Shown: piece by piece, positions 31,106 to 41,691 of the stretch
Numbering within the stretch: position 1 is the first letter of the stretch
Layout: each line of letters opens with the position of its first letter
Source: Asterias rubens
Lineage: Eukaryota; Echinodermata; Asteroidea; Forcipulatida; Asteriidae
DNA length: 64,000 nt
Direction of reading: 5' to 3'
Assembly (NCBI RefSeq): GCF_902459465.1
Contig: NC_047067.1
Coordinates: 11,978,840-12,042,839, forward strand
Program-made: the position numbers and the translations under genes
The notes under the pieces: model-generated
The model's database searches: none
What the model was told of the DNA's origin: nothing
The model's input: only the letters and a program-made list of their open reading frames with translations

Positions 31106-31483
31106 TTAAAGACACTGGACACGTTTGGTGATTGTGAAAGACCAGTCTTCTCACTTGGTGTATCTAAACATATGCATTACATAACAAACCTGTGAACATT
31201 TGAGCTCAATTGGTCGTCGAAGTTTTGAGATAACTATGAAAGAAAAAAAAACATCCCAGTTGTGTGCTTTCAGATGCTTGATTTCGAGACCTCAAATTCT
31301 AAATCTGAGGTCTCGAAATCAAGCTCGTGGAAAATAACTTCTCTCTCGAAAACTACATCACTTCAGATGGAGCCGTTTCTCACACTGTTGTATACTATCA
31401 ACCTCTCCCCATTACTCGTTACCAATTAAGGTTTTATGCTAATAATTGTTTTGAGCATTTACCAATAGTGTCCAATGCCTTTA
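31106..31483. mobile_element. Family A MITE, near full length
   Basis: TTAAAGACACTGGACACGTTTGG to ACCAATAGTGTCCAATGCCTTTAA. It contains a perfect internal hairpin, GATTTCGAGACCTCAAATTC followed by its complement (around 31279-31322). Confidence 0.85.
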
Positions 31484-33628
31484 AAGATAAAGCATTATAT
31501 TCATAAAATAATCTTTACCGGGGATCTTCAGAAGAAAAAAAATCAATAAAAAACGACTTGAAGTTCACGTTTCACCTCAGAAAATAATAACTTAATAGTG
31601 TGATAAAACAACACGGTGCCGGTACGAATAACAGTTTAACTGCTTGACGCTCCAAACTTGACCCTTAATATTCCAAGAAACAAGTAAATCACGCCGAACC
31701 ATTAAGCCAAACGACGGCCAACGTTAGAGCGCTTTGACTACATTATAATTTTCTCCCCGTAAAGAAAACCGCGTACAACGGGGTATGTCATAATTGCATT
31801 ATGGCCATGATACACAATGGGTGCCTACTGACGACAACAATTAATGATTCCCATGAGGCAGGACTGGGTTTTGCTATCGTATTCCAATTAGTTGCCTTTC
31901 ATAACAATGCACAAATAATAAATTAAAAAAACCCGAATCTTATAAAGAAACGCTATCCGACAATCAACATGATACTAAGTTAATTTTGTTTTTCCCTGTT
32001 CACTTAAAAATATTGTGGAGAATTTTGTCCAAATGTACGGAACCCCGAAAGGGACAGGTAACAGAAATATTGAAAAGGTAAACGAAAACGTCAACATTGT
32101 TTCGTCAACTCGAAATAATATTTCATCGAATTATCATATCGTTCCCTTTCGTACCCTCGAAATGAATGGCATTCCGTGCGACCGAAATACAAGTTATTTT
32201 GTGATAGCAACACATCATTTCGAGGTAAACAAATAATAGCATTTTTGTTTACCCGAAGGGGCTCCTGACACTTGAGGTTCTTGATACTGAGTTCAGTTTT
32301 GAAACCTTGACATCCTGATTCTGTAGATCAGATACGAAACATGTCAACATCAATGCTCGAGCAGTTCCATCAATGACGCACTGTCAAACAGTCCCACATT
32401 GAACAATGCAACCACCACTCTCGCACCAACAAACATAGTCAACCACACGCTTTAAGCAGCACCAACAGCAAAACATCCCATACCAAATATCACTGAACAC
32501 ATTCCAGATTTCCTTATCCATCTCCGTTAATTCAATACAAAGGGTGTACACGAAAATTGTTATCTCACCTGATGACGACGGGTTTGTTTGGCTGCTACCC
32601 AGGTAAACCTGGCCCTACGTGAAGCTACTGCTGTTGTTTCCCAATGTATTGAATGAGCAATACCCACCGCTTAACCATAAGAGATCACTTTGAGAGAGAA
32701 AAAGATGCAGCACGCCTAGCTAATCAATTGCGCACGAAGCAACTGAGGATGAAGGCATCACTCAAGAAAACCAGACGGCTGTTCGCAGTTGCGACTGAAT
32801 TACGACCGCGCCTTTTTTGTACCACTAAACTAATTGGGTTATTAGACGTTTGTTGTCGTCCCAGATAGTTTTCCTTGACATGAAATAATTGTTGACACGA
32901 CTTTCATCAATAAATGAAATGCTTTCGAATGAGTTTATCTCATTTAAAGGAAGATTTTCACCATATGACGCATGTATTTTCCATGAACACACTATTATAT
33001 TGTCCTCGTGTACACAGAAGTATACCCCTAAACTCCCTCAAAGAATTCTCGAGATTATAAACAAAAAATTAAGACGCAACTTGGGATGGGGGGGGGGGGG
33101 ATACACCTCGCGCATATCGAGGGCACCAAGTCCCTTATTTGCTTTCTTTGTTTTAGGCTTGGTCGTTGGGAGGGAAATACATACACAATATCGATGCTTA
33201 GTTCAAATAATGTCTTCTTATTTGGAAAGTACCATCAAATGCATAACATTTTGCTTTCAGAAGAGTACATCCCACTCTAGAGTTCAGTAAAAGCACATTA
33301 TAACATACATTTGAGAAACATGTTTATCTTTCCACAATTCGGTTGAAATCTAGGTACGTTTTAGACGCCCACTGGCGTTTGGCTAGCTCTGGCTTGTGGA
33401 GGGTGAGGGACAATTTTCGCCCACGCAGCAATGATCCGAACAGTAGGAACTGACACCAAGTTGATCTAAAATAACCATGGGCAGCATTTTAGATGGTTGA
33501 TTACGAAGTCTCTCAAGAGTAATTGTACCGGGACAATAGAAACTTACCAGGTAAACTCAAGATTTTTCAGGGGGTTATAGTACACAATTTCTATTTTGTT
33601 GTTGTCTGCTGAATTATTGTCATGGACT
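31484..33628. other. Non-coding stretch, no gene recognised
   Basis: Several short frames exist, for example 32653-32868 with a Lys/Arg-rich product, but none has a family resemblance, splice context or codon bias that supports a gene. A G run is at about 33088-33100. Confidence 0.4.
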
Positions 33629-33806
33629 CCTGGGGTGGATTTCACAAAGGTAGTCCTAACTTAGGACTAGTCCTAGGCAATGCTAAGACATAGGACTGGT
33701 CCTAAGTTAGGATGAGTTACTGGTCCTAACTTAGGACTAGCTCTATCTCTTAGCATTGCCTATAGGACTAGTCCTAAGTTAGGACTGCCTTTGTGAAATC
33801 CACCGG
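33629..33806. mobile_element. Family B palindromic MITE
   Basis: Same structure as 13243-13424: GGTGGATTTCACAAAGGTAG at the left, GCCTTTGTGAAATCCACC at the right, and TCCTAACTTAGGA modules between. It shares the TTAGGATGAGTTACTGGTCC centre. Confidence 0.88.
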
Positions 33807-34307
33807 GCAATTATTGTCATTTACCCTGTAGCCGACTTATTTATTTATAGACGTATTTATTTATAGACGTACGAAGCGAAAAGATAGGACATTCAACTAT
33901 TTCGAATTGTTCTTTGACCAGGCACAAAGCATACTACGTATGAAGCACAAAGCATGATAACTATAATTATCATAATGTTGTTGTATTGTTGCACGTAGCC
34001 AGACTGTCTGTGAATGGATGTTATTCTTAAGTCCTTGTGTGCATACTGATGGTGCTTTTAAACGTGTGCGAGCAATGTAGTATCTTCTTTTTGAAGAGTA
34101 GTACAATTTCTCATGTCGTGCTCATCATTGAGAGATCTGGATATGGGCATGGAGAGGGGGTGCATTCAGTTCCCATCGAACAAGACCACCTGTCCATGAA
34201 CTAATTTACATCAATGACTTAAACATACGCCAGACTAAAATAGTGTAAAATTAACAGTTTTGTTGGGTGTGTTTGTGAGTTTGTTGTTGTATTTGTTTGT
34301 GTTTGTA

Positions 34308-34335
34308 GTTGTTGTTGTTGTTGTTGTTGTTGTTT

Positions 34336-34412
<77 letters not shown>

Positions 34413-34432
34413 CCTGCTGCTGCTGCTGTTGT
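34308..34432. repeat. (GTT)n microsatellite
   Basis: About 110 bp of almost pure GTT with one TTTTTG interruption, passing into a short CTG run (CCTGCTGCTGCTGCTG). The polyvaline and polythreonine frames read through it are artefacts of the repeat. Confidence 0.95.
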
Positions 34433-34936
34433 GTTTTTTATTTCACCCCTCACGGGAAAAGGCACGATAAACAGGCTACGATACGTACTATTGTAACCCC
34501 AATGCTTTTAAAGTCCCTTTAATTGAAGCCTCCTCCAATATTTACACATAAAGTAATGACGTACCCCAGGGTTTCTATATAGTGTATTCATTATTCATTT
34601 CTCCCTCGAGTGTATTTTAAATCACTTTTCACCATTATCATTAATGGATATTCTTAACGGCTTAATAAATGAGTTAGCTCTCAACAACTCGAGTCAATCT
34701 CCACATTGTTAATCAGTGTCTATAATAAAACTGGTGATAGGAATAGACCTTGCCCCGTGCGCCATGAGACTTGAACACAATCGTGAGACGGGCCCCTACT
34801 TAACATTTCCTTCATATTCTACAGTAAAGGAAATAATCTGTTAAACAGCCCTCCTGCTTGTTTGGCTAGGGGAGTTTTTTTTTAATGCTTTTTTTATTAT
34901 TATTTGTTTTAGATTCATGTTAGTTTTAGGAAAAGC
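34433..34936. other. Non-coding stretch, nothing recognised
   Basis: No supported feature. Confidence 0.4.
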
Positions 34937-35142
34937 TTTAAAGACACTGGACACTATTGGTAATTGTCAACGAACAGTCTTATCACTTGCTGTATCTCAA
35001 CATATGCATAAAATAACAAACCTGTGAAAATTTTAGCTCAATCGGTCATCGACGTTGCGAGATAATAATGCAATAAAATACACCCTTGTACACGAAGTTG
35101 GATGCTTTCAGATGCTTGATTTCGAGACCTAAAATTCTAAAT
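34937..35142. mobile_element. Family A MITE, truncated half
   Basis: TTAAAGACACTGGACACTATTGG through GCTTGATTTCGAGACC; it stops at the central hairpin. The other half is missing. Confidence 0.75.
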
Positions 35143-35404
35143 ACCCCACACAAAGCTCAGACACAATAGTCAATGAATTTTTTTTTCTTGATGAGCGCCC
35201 CAGATTTTTCTAGACCCAAACACTTCATACCCATCTCGTTTCTTAGCGTTGGTTTTCTTGTAGGAAAAAACATATTAGTTTGAAGCTGAAGTGTTTTTCA
35301 AGGACCTCCTTGTGGTTTAATATTTCTTGTCTTCCTTGCTTTCACTTCCGTGCTATCATAATCACTCCATAATGATCTGCAAACTCCATAACGAGAACCT
35401 GGCT

Positions 35405-35690
35405 TGTCGTGGACTGTTCTTTTCACCGGAGTGTGGGTTCGAGATGGGACGTAAAGCTGTTGGTTCCGTGTGTTGTGGATGCAAGTAAAACGCGTGCACT
35501 TTTATCAAAAACAGAATGGGCTCACCCCGGTGTTTCTGGTTTAATTGCGACACAGCACCTTGGAAACGTTATTACCTATTTCTCATACACGTAACTCCAC
35601 TATACCTTGCAGCAAAATACTGAATGCTTTAAATTGCACCTTGGGCGTCACTTGGGTGGCGGATGAGCACCACAAGAACCCACTATTATC
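35405..35690 (+). mobile_element. SINE-1 copy
   Basis: GATGGGACGTAAAGCTGTTGG, CCGTGTGTTGTGGATGCAAGT, CACCCCGGTGTTTCTGG, GACACAGCACCTTGG and GGCGGATGAGC occur in the same order as in 52990-53535. The head is truncated and the 3' end is diverged. Confidence 0.7.
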
Positions 35691-36498
35691 ATCAAGATCT
35701 GAGGGTCTATGATTGTGCAATGTTGATGGTAATCGCTTTGGTGTACTCGAGTCGAGGTAAAATTCTTCGTGCACAAGGTGTGATATGCAACGCAAGATTG
35801 TCACACAAATAGCCAATAAAGTTATTGCTTGTAATTAAACGATAAAACTGAGTAACACCTCTTTCTTCGTTTGCCTCACATGCCTAAACAATGATCGTTT
35901 ACCTGCTGCGAAACTAAACACAATACCTTAACACAATTTGCAAAGAAGTGTGTATCTTGTAAAACCTCCACTGATGGGCTATATTATACAAATATTGACC
36001 GCTTCGAGTGCTTTGGTTAAAACTAAGTATGACTCCCGAGGAGGTGATCTCTGACCTTGTCTCATTTTCCTGAGAGCGAAACCGAGGAGAACTAGACCGC
36101 TCCAAGGATGAGGGAGTCGTCATTTTTACCATAGCACCCGAAGCAGTCAATATTTTTTTTTTTAAAGACGAACTTCGTTCATGTGAGCGAGTCTTTTTTA
36201 TTCGGAGGATTACATTTTCGGGGACGTCCTCGCTCCACTTTCGCGTATTTTTTTTTAATGTGGAGACGTTAATAACAAAAAATGTTAATACAAAAAAGTT
36301 AGTGGACAAAGAGAATTCTCCACTAAATAATTTGCGAATTCAATTTAATAATTTGTTTATATCGAGCTTGAACGGGAAATCTATAAAGCAACATGATTGG
36401 CTGATAAGTACGTAAGACTTTTACCATCTCACATTTGCAATAACTACGAAGACGCCGGTCTACATTAATAGCGCCCCCTATCATGCCTGTCTCTATGG
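35691..36498. other. Non-coding stretch, one unexplained frame
   Basis: A 131-codon minus-strand frame (36309-35914) is Ser/Arg/Lys-rich (RSSSLKKK, LERSSSPRFRSQ) but has no family resemblance. Part of it lies in what looks like imperfect inverted sequence, so I do not call a gene. Confidence 0.4.
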
Positions 36499-36747
36499 GT
36501 GTGTTCATTTAGCTTCCCTGGGTCTACCCCGCGGTGCTCACTCGGGTGAGCCCCTGACTAGAGCTAAACGAACGATCACTCACCGCTCTCGTAGTGACGT
36601 CTTGGACCTGGGGCCAGCCCCAAGTGACCCACTCCACACGCAGGGCAATGGGGACTGACACGGGTGAGCCCCTGGAATGGCGTTAAAGCTATTCGAACGC
36701 ACAGGGGGAATACCGGGGTCGACCCAGGGATGCTAAACGAACGCACA
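36499..36747. mobile_element. MITE with GTTCGTTTAGC ends
   Basis: GTGTTCATTTAGCTTCCCTGGGTCTACCCC at the left is the inverse of GGGGTCGACCCAGGGATGCTAAACGAACGCAC at the right. The interior has further GGTGAGCCCCTG motifs in the same orientation and a GCTAAACGAACGAT copy near the left arm. It is GC-richer than its surroundings. Confidence 0.75.
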
Positions 36748-36761
36748 CTATGTTGATAGCT

Positions 36762-36894
36762 TAGGCCGTGTCCGAAACGACGACTTCGGCTACAGCTACG
36801 ACTAGATCAGCGCGTCTACCAATGTTGAAGAATAGGCAGACGCGCGCGATCTAGCCGTAGCTGTAGACGAAGTCGCCGTTTCGGACACGGCCTA
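36762..36894. mobile_element. MITE with TAGGCCGTGTCCGAAACG ends
   Basis: Left TAGGCCGTGTCCGAAACG and right CGTTTCGGACACGGCCTA are perfect inverses, extended by GACTTCGGCTACAGCTACG against CGTAGCTGTAGACGAAGTC. The central loop is about 30 bp. It starts only 15 bp after the preceding MITE. Confidence 0.88.
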
Positions 36895-37734
36895 CGTTTG
36901 TTTGAAGTGTTGTGTTCATCCATCCATCTGCATCATTGCGGCGATAGAGGGCGGCAGACCTCATTTTAACCCCTTACTCGGTCAATGTTTGTTTTAGTGT
37001 ATTGCCACGAAATGCTGCCAAGAGACTACAGCTCAAGTTAGAACTGGCAACAAGTCTACACACACAGCAACGTGATTATTTACAATTTGGCGCCAATCCA
37101 AGCACTTCAGTCGATGAGGTCGGAAAGGCTTTTAAGAGCGGGTAACATAATACTTATCTAAATAAGACAGTGAATAATTTGGAAAGAATCTTAGGGCCTT
37201 GTCACACGAGTAAGTTTTTAAAGGTAACCAACTGCAGTGCGTGCTGCATGACCACTTAGGTAGCACATGAGTCAATCTTCGAACATTGTCTTACGATCCA
37301 CTATACAAGTAGGTGAAGATTGAAATGTCACTGTCCTTTCTTCTTGGTGATTGCCTGGAACTTGTTGCCTAGCCAGTGACATGTCTTTTTTAGGGTTGTT
37401 GACCTGTCTTATAGTTGTATTGCAATCTCGATGAGACCTTGCGAAACTCAAGGTATTGATATAGAAAGAAAACCAATCAGAATTACAATCATCATGTTAT
37501 GATTCCGGAGAACTTCCTGAACGTTTCCGAAAGATAATTAATGTCCACATTGGGTATCTTGGCTGCGGGCTAATGTCTTGATAATGGACTCGTCATTGGA
37601 GTGCGGTAACACCATGTGAAATCTCTTTTGAGTATTGTCAGTTTTAAAAAGTAAAGGGAGTAAATAGGATGTTGTCATTTAGATAATTTCAAAAAAAGAA
37701 AAAATGTAACAACTGTTACTTGTTATAAACAATT
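36895..37734. other. Non-coding stretch, nothing recognised
   Basis: No supported feature. Confidence 0.4.
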
Positions 37735-38180
37735 AATTATAAAAACTGATTTTGTAACGAGCAACGGAGAGCTGTTGGTAGTATACAACATTGCGAGAAA
37801 CGGCTCCCTCTGACGTAACGTAGTTTTGAAAAGGAGGTAATTTCTCACCCAAAGATTATAAAGAATTCAGACCAGACGCCTCTTTATGCAGTTCTGAAAG
37901 CACTCAAATTAATTGTGCAACAAGGGTGTTTTTCTTTTATTATTCTCTTGCAACTTCGATGGACAATAAGTCAAAATTGTCTTATTTGTTATTTTATGCA
38001 TGTAGGGATACACCAAGTGAGAATACTGGTCTTTAGCAATTACCAAACGTGTCCAGTGCCTTTAAAGGGTCTGCATACGTTTGGTAATGACTCCCAAAAT
38101 TATTTGCAATCGAAAACTTACGTGGCATGAAGTAGGCCTACAGCAGCTTTGAGAAACACTTCACTTCGAAGTGCTGTGGT
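37735..38180. mobile_element. Family A copy followed by a second family A end
   Basis: About 37740-38065: TTGTAACGAGCAACGGAGAGCTG to CCAAACGTGTCCAGTGCCTTTAAA. It is joined directly to a diverged partial copy (TAAAGGGTCTGCATACGTTTGG, then GAGAAACACTTCACTTCGAAG) that fades near 38180. Confidence 0.65.
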
Positions 38181-38909
38181 TTCGTAATAAATATATAACC
38201 TTTTTGTCCCCCAAAGTTTGAACTTAGAAAGCGTTACCGCGGTAATGCTTCTCATGTTGTGTATCCCTATAGGGATTTCTCTTCCTATCTTAACATATTC
38301 GCTCCGGAGTTTTGTCAATATTTCAGAAACGCGACCATCTTTCGAAATGAAATTGTTCACATAGTATATTTATTGAACCACTTAAAAAAAAAACCAATGG
38401 ACTGGTTCCATAAACCAGAGGTCTACATTGCCCTTATATCTAACTAATCAGACGGATTTGTAGGTAATTTCCCAAAACGTGGCTAAGCTTCTGGAAACTT
38501 CACTAAATAATAAACAGGTCTACACAATTCCACACTCATAAAACATTTATTTACAGTTTAATGTGCAACTTGGTGTTTATTACACGTAAAAACAAAACAC
38601 GGTCTTACATTATCAACGTTGTCCCTCTTTTGTTTATAACAACAGCTCCCTTCGGTTTTGTACACGTTTTCCAACTGTGGACCTCTACCGAACCGTGGAC
38701 GCGTTTGCCTTCTTTCGTTATAGGTTCCCGGTTTGAATAAGTATAACTACCCATAACGACGTGGACATTATAGCTGTAGCCCTATAGCTGCAGCCTGCCA
38801 CTTCGGATACGGTTTCAAACTTCGCCACATGAGCGTTAGACTTGACTCAAGTCTCAATCCCGTGCATCCCCAGAAAATTCCTGTTTTATGATGCTCTGCA
38901 TTCCCAAAC
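38181..38909. other. Downstream flank of the class A GPCR gene
   Basis: Minus-strand AATAAA occurs near 38547-38552 (TTTATT on the plus strand), about 680 bp past the receptor stop codon, and could serve as its poly(A) signal. Nothing else recognised. Confidence 0.35.
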
Positions 38910-39091
38910 CTGTTCCCGGTGTTGCGGTTTCAGTCTTCCGCCGTGTCCAGTTTTCCGGGACTCAGTACGGCACTGTTAAACAATTGACTACTTTCGCTTG
39001 CTGTGCGCATGCGTCGCATGACGTAATGTTACCGTATTTGGTCATTCGGAAAACTGAACACGGCGGAAAGTTGAAACCGCCACACCTGGTC
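38910..39091. mobile_element. Family G MITE
   Basis: Left GCGGTTTCAGTCTTCCGCCG, then GTCCAGTTTTCCGG; right CGGAAAACTGAACACGGCGG, then AAAGTTGAAACCGCCACACC: an inverted pair around about 85 bp. The arms recur as two direct copies at 45853-45966. It ends 134 bp downstream of the class A GPCR stop codon. Confidence 0.75.
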
Positions 39092-39224
39092 CACATTTTG
39101 ACAGCGAGCGCGCACTGTTCTCTATGCTACGGGTTGTTTCATAGTAAATGGGCGTGATATGCTTATGGACCTCTCACACGAGAGTGGGAATTGAATCAAG
39201 TCTACGATCATTGGCGTCAGATTA

Positions 39225-40388
39225 TCACAGTGTTGTATCGTCCGTATTGCAATTTTGATTCACCATCATATTATTTGTGGCACTGCAGTATTTTGGAGAG
39301 CTGATCGCGTTTGCAGAATCTGGTTTCTTGGACTTTCCTTTCCGCATAAACGTTTGTCTGAAAGCAGTTTGATATTGTGAGTTAATTGCACCGTATATTA
39401 ACGGATTAACAATTGTATTAATCCGCTGTGGGATTAACGCAATCCATAGTTTGGTATTCCCTAGGGCAGCGTCGAGTGGATTAGGAATCTGGGCGATAAG
39501 GCAGGTCCATCTTGTGAGACTTAATAGGGTATTTGGAGTTTGGCAGACGAAAAACACGGCTCCATTAACGATCAGCATCTTTGCGACTTGGTTACGGAGC
39601 TTCATTGCTGTCTGGTGATGATCGAACTTGCCGTTGTGGGAACTTTTGCGTCTATGCAGCATCTGCACAATTCGGACATACATGAAGATATTGGCCACCA
39701 TTGCAATAAGCCATGGAACATTCAGTAAGGGCTGAGTGACTGATTCTACCCACGGAGTAACCGGATCGCAGCTTGCTCTCGTGTGTGGATACCCTTGGTG
39801 GTCCTCGGATTCGGGCCACTGAAGGCAGAGTTTGTTCAAGCACGCCCTCTCCGGGGCTGACGTCACAGCGAACACAAACCCGACCAGCCAGCAGAACGCC
39901 ACCATCCTCTTCGTTCGTCGCCTACCTCTGATTTTAAGGTGTTTGATCGGATGACAGAGTGATAGGTATCTCTCAAACGACACCATGGTAACGAGTGCCA
40001 TTGCTGCAAAGTATCCCATATTTATCGCTATGATGAAACACAAGCACCCCGTTGATGTCGTAAATGGTACATTATCAGCCACTGGAGATGCTACGTACCT
40101 CCATATATCATAGGCAGAGAACAGATTCAAGTACAGTAGATCAGCCAAAGCCAGGTGCGTCAAATACACGTTCGTTTCTGTTCTCAGCTTAGGGATTCGG
40201 TAAATCATAAATAGAAACGTGCAGTTGATGATAACACCGAGTCCCCAAATGATAGGTATGAAGATGGTTATGATGGTACGGTCCTCTGGACGGAAAATCC
40301 ACCGATGAAGCATCTCTTCTGATATGTTTTGAAAGGAGCTGCACTCTGAGTCCGAGTCAATGGCTGTGAAAATACACGAAACCAACAT
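39225..40388 (-). CDS. Class A (rhodopsin-like) GPCR, peptide-receptor-like
   Basis: 387 aa with seven hydrophobic segments at about 39-63, 75-97, 115-137, 161-178, 218-242, 268-290 and 312-333. Class A marks: Asn55 in TM1 (GVIINC), LALAD with Asp83 in TM2, Cys115 before TM3, FERYLSLCHPIKH at the end of TM3 (ERY instead of DRY), FFVCQTPN in TM6 (Gln283 where Trp is usual), and NPLIY in TM7. The layout resembles the peptide-receptor branch that is expanded in echinoderms, but I cannot name the ligand. A splice acceptor (GTATTTTCACAG on the minus strand) lies just before CC ATT GAC, so residues 1-8 of this frame may be intron, and an upstream exon may supply the true N-terminus. One NxS site (Asn21) is in the extracellular N-terminus. 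Confidence 0.9.
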   Translation of the reverse strand: MLVSCIFTAIDSDSECSSFQNISEEMLHRWIFRPEDRTIITIFIPIIWGLGVIINCTFLFMIYRIPKLRTETNVYLTHLALADLLYLNLFSAYDIWRYVASPVADNVPFTTSTGCLCFIIAINMGYFAAMALVTMVSFERYLSLCHPIKHLKIRGRRRTKRMVAFCWLVGFVFAVTSAPERACLNKLCLQWPESEDHQGYPHTRASCDPVTPWVESVTQPLLNVPWLIAMVANIFMYVRIVQMLHRRKSSHNGKFDHHQTAMKLRNQVAKMLIVNGAVFFVCQTPNTLLSLTRWTCLIAQIPNPLDAALGNTKLWIALIPQRINTIVNPLIYGAINSQYQTAFRQTFMRKGKSKKPDSANAISSPKYCSATNNMMVNQNCNTDDTTL

Positions 40389-40562
40389 GATGACAGTAAA
40401 GTTACTTTAATATTGGATATTGGACATTCACATAATTATGTTTCTACAGCAAATATCGATGTTGCCTTTAAGATATTGGATAGTGAACATTCCCATAGGT
40501 TTCTACAGTGAATGTCTACACTGTGTGAACATCTAAGAAATACTCCAGCTGTTACGAACGAC
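40389..40562. other. 5' flank or intron of the class A GPCR
   Basis: The motif ATATTGGATATTGGACATTC is repeated in diverged form (AGATATTGGATAGTGAACATTCCCATA). No exon could be placed. Confidence 0.35.
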
Positions 40563-40670
40563 AATAAACATTCAGTGAGTGCAGTACGCATATGCCTAGT
40601 TTATCCATCCATGGAGAATAAACATTCAGTGAGTGCAGTACGCATATGCCTAGTCTATCCATCCATGGAG
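40563..40670. repeat. Tandem duplication, 2 x 54 bp
   Basis: The unit beginning AATAAACATTCAGTGAGTGC and ending CCATCCATGGAG occurs at 40563-40616 and 40617-40670 with a single difference (TAGTTTATCC/TAGTCTATCC). Confidence 0.92.
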
Positions 40671-41334
40671 GAAGACATGGTCTGCCCTGCACGTACTGAA
40701 CACCACTGTGAAGATGTCTAAAGGTTATCATGTTGTGGTGACTGGATCCACAAACCAGTGACCTGTTCTACTTTATCGCCAGTCATTTTATCTGCATCAC
40801 TGTCTACTCTGATGTTTCGCCAATGAGTACATATTTGACTGATAAAATACGCAATCAACCCTTACTGACGTTCTCTCCGCGTCAGTGAAGTTTGAGCGGG
40901 AACAGAACACACCAATACTTGTGATAACATTTTTGACAGGTTGTTTGTCCGAGTGTCTAACTGAAAGCATTGTCAAGTATCAGAACACTGAGGGCAATCT
41001 TGTGCAAACAAATGTGTCATTGCGTTTGGAGTGGCTCTTCTAATTTATTTGATGGCCTGCATGTCACCAAAGCTTGCTGACACTTCTGCACTTTCTCTAA
41101 TAAAATAGATTGCCTTATCTAGGAAACGTTACTTCTATTTAGATTTTAAGAGTAAGTCAAGTGTGTCTGAAACGGTAACTTCGAGAGGACTGAACACGTA
41201 AAGGGAGTACACGACTTGGCTAAAATGTACTATTACTGTGTTGAAGTAATCCATAATGATATTTAAAAGGAGTTTTTATTTTTATTTTTTATATTTCATT
41301 GAAAAATCTCGACCGCTGTGTGTGACGTGGCTCT
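40671..41334. other. Intergenic stretch between the two receptor genes
   Basis: Minus-strand AATAAA (TTTATT on the plus strand at about 41275-41285) lies about 410 bp beyond the class C receptor stop and is a candidate poly(A) signal. Nothing else recognised. Confidence 0.35.
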
Positions 41335-41545
41335 AGTGTTTTTGATCAGCAGAGTGAGGGTTTGAGTCACAGTCTTGATATGTGTTTCCTTGAGCAAGAC
41401 TACCATAATTGCTTTGTCCTTCGGATGGGACATTTAGCCGCAGGTCCCGTGTACTAGATTTAGAGTGCATATTAAAGAACACGGAACACTTTACCGTGGA
41501 AGAGTTAACCCCGGTGTTTTGTCATACACAACAAGCACCCATGTG
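41335..41545 (+). mobile_element. SINE-1 copy, 3' truncated
   Basis: AGTGTTTTTGATCAGCAGAG, GTGTTTCCTTGAGCAAGAC, CTTCGGATGGGACATTTAGCC, GCAGGTCCCGTGTACTAG and CCCGGTGTTTTG follow the SINE-1 order. The tRNA-related head is recognisable only as GAGGGTTTGAGTCACAGTC. Confidence 0.65.
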
Positions 41546-41691
41546 ATTTGAACCACTACTTATAGTAACCAATTCCCTTCTACAGGACCCACCAGTGAAA
41601 ACGTTTGAAACTTCTGAAAAGGAACCTTAAGGTTCAGATGATGCTTGTGTTTTAGTTACTCATTGTTGCACTATACAACCATGCCTACAAA

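Noticed and set aside
32653-32868. 71-codon Lys/Arg-rich frame (MSNTHRLTIRDHFERE...)
   Set aside because: It looks slightly protein-like but has no recognisable family, flanking exons or repeat context.
34235-34496. Polythreonine and polyvaline frames
   Set aside because: Products of the GTT microsatellite.
35914-36309. 131-codon Ser/Arg-rich minus-strand frame
   Set aside because: No family resemblance and no splice context; part seems to lie in imperfect inverted repeats.
40563-40670. CRISPR-like or regulatory repeat array
   Set aside because: Only two directly joined copies without spacers; a simple tandem duplication in animal DNA.
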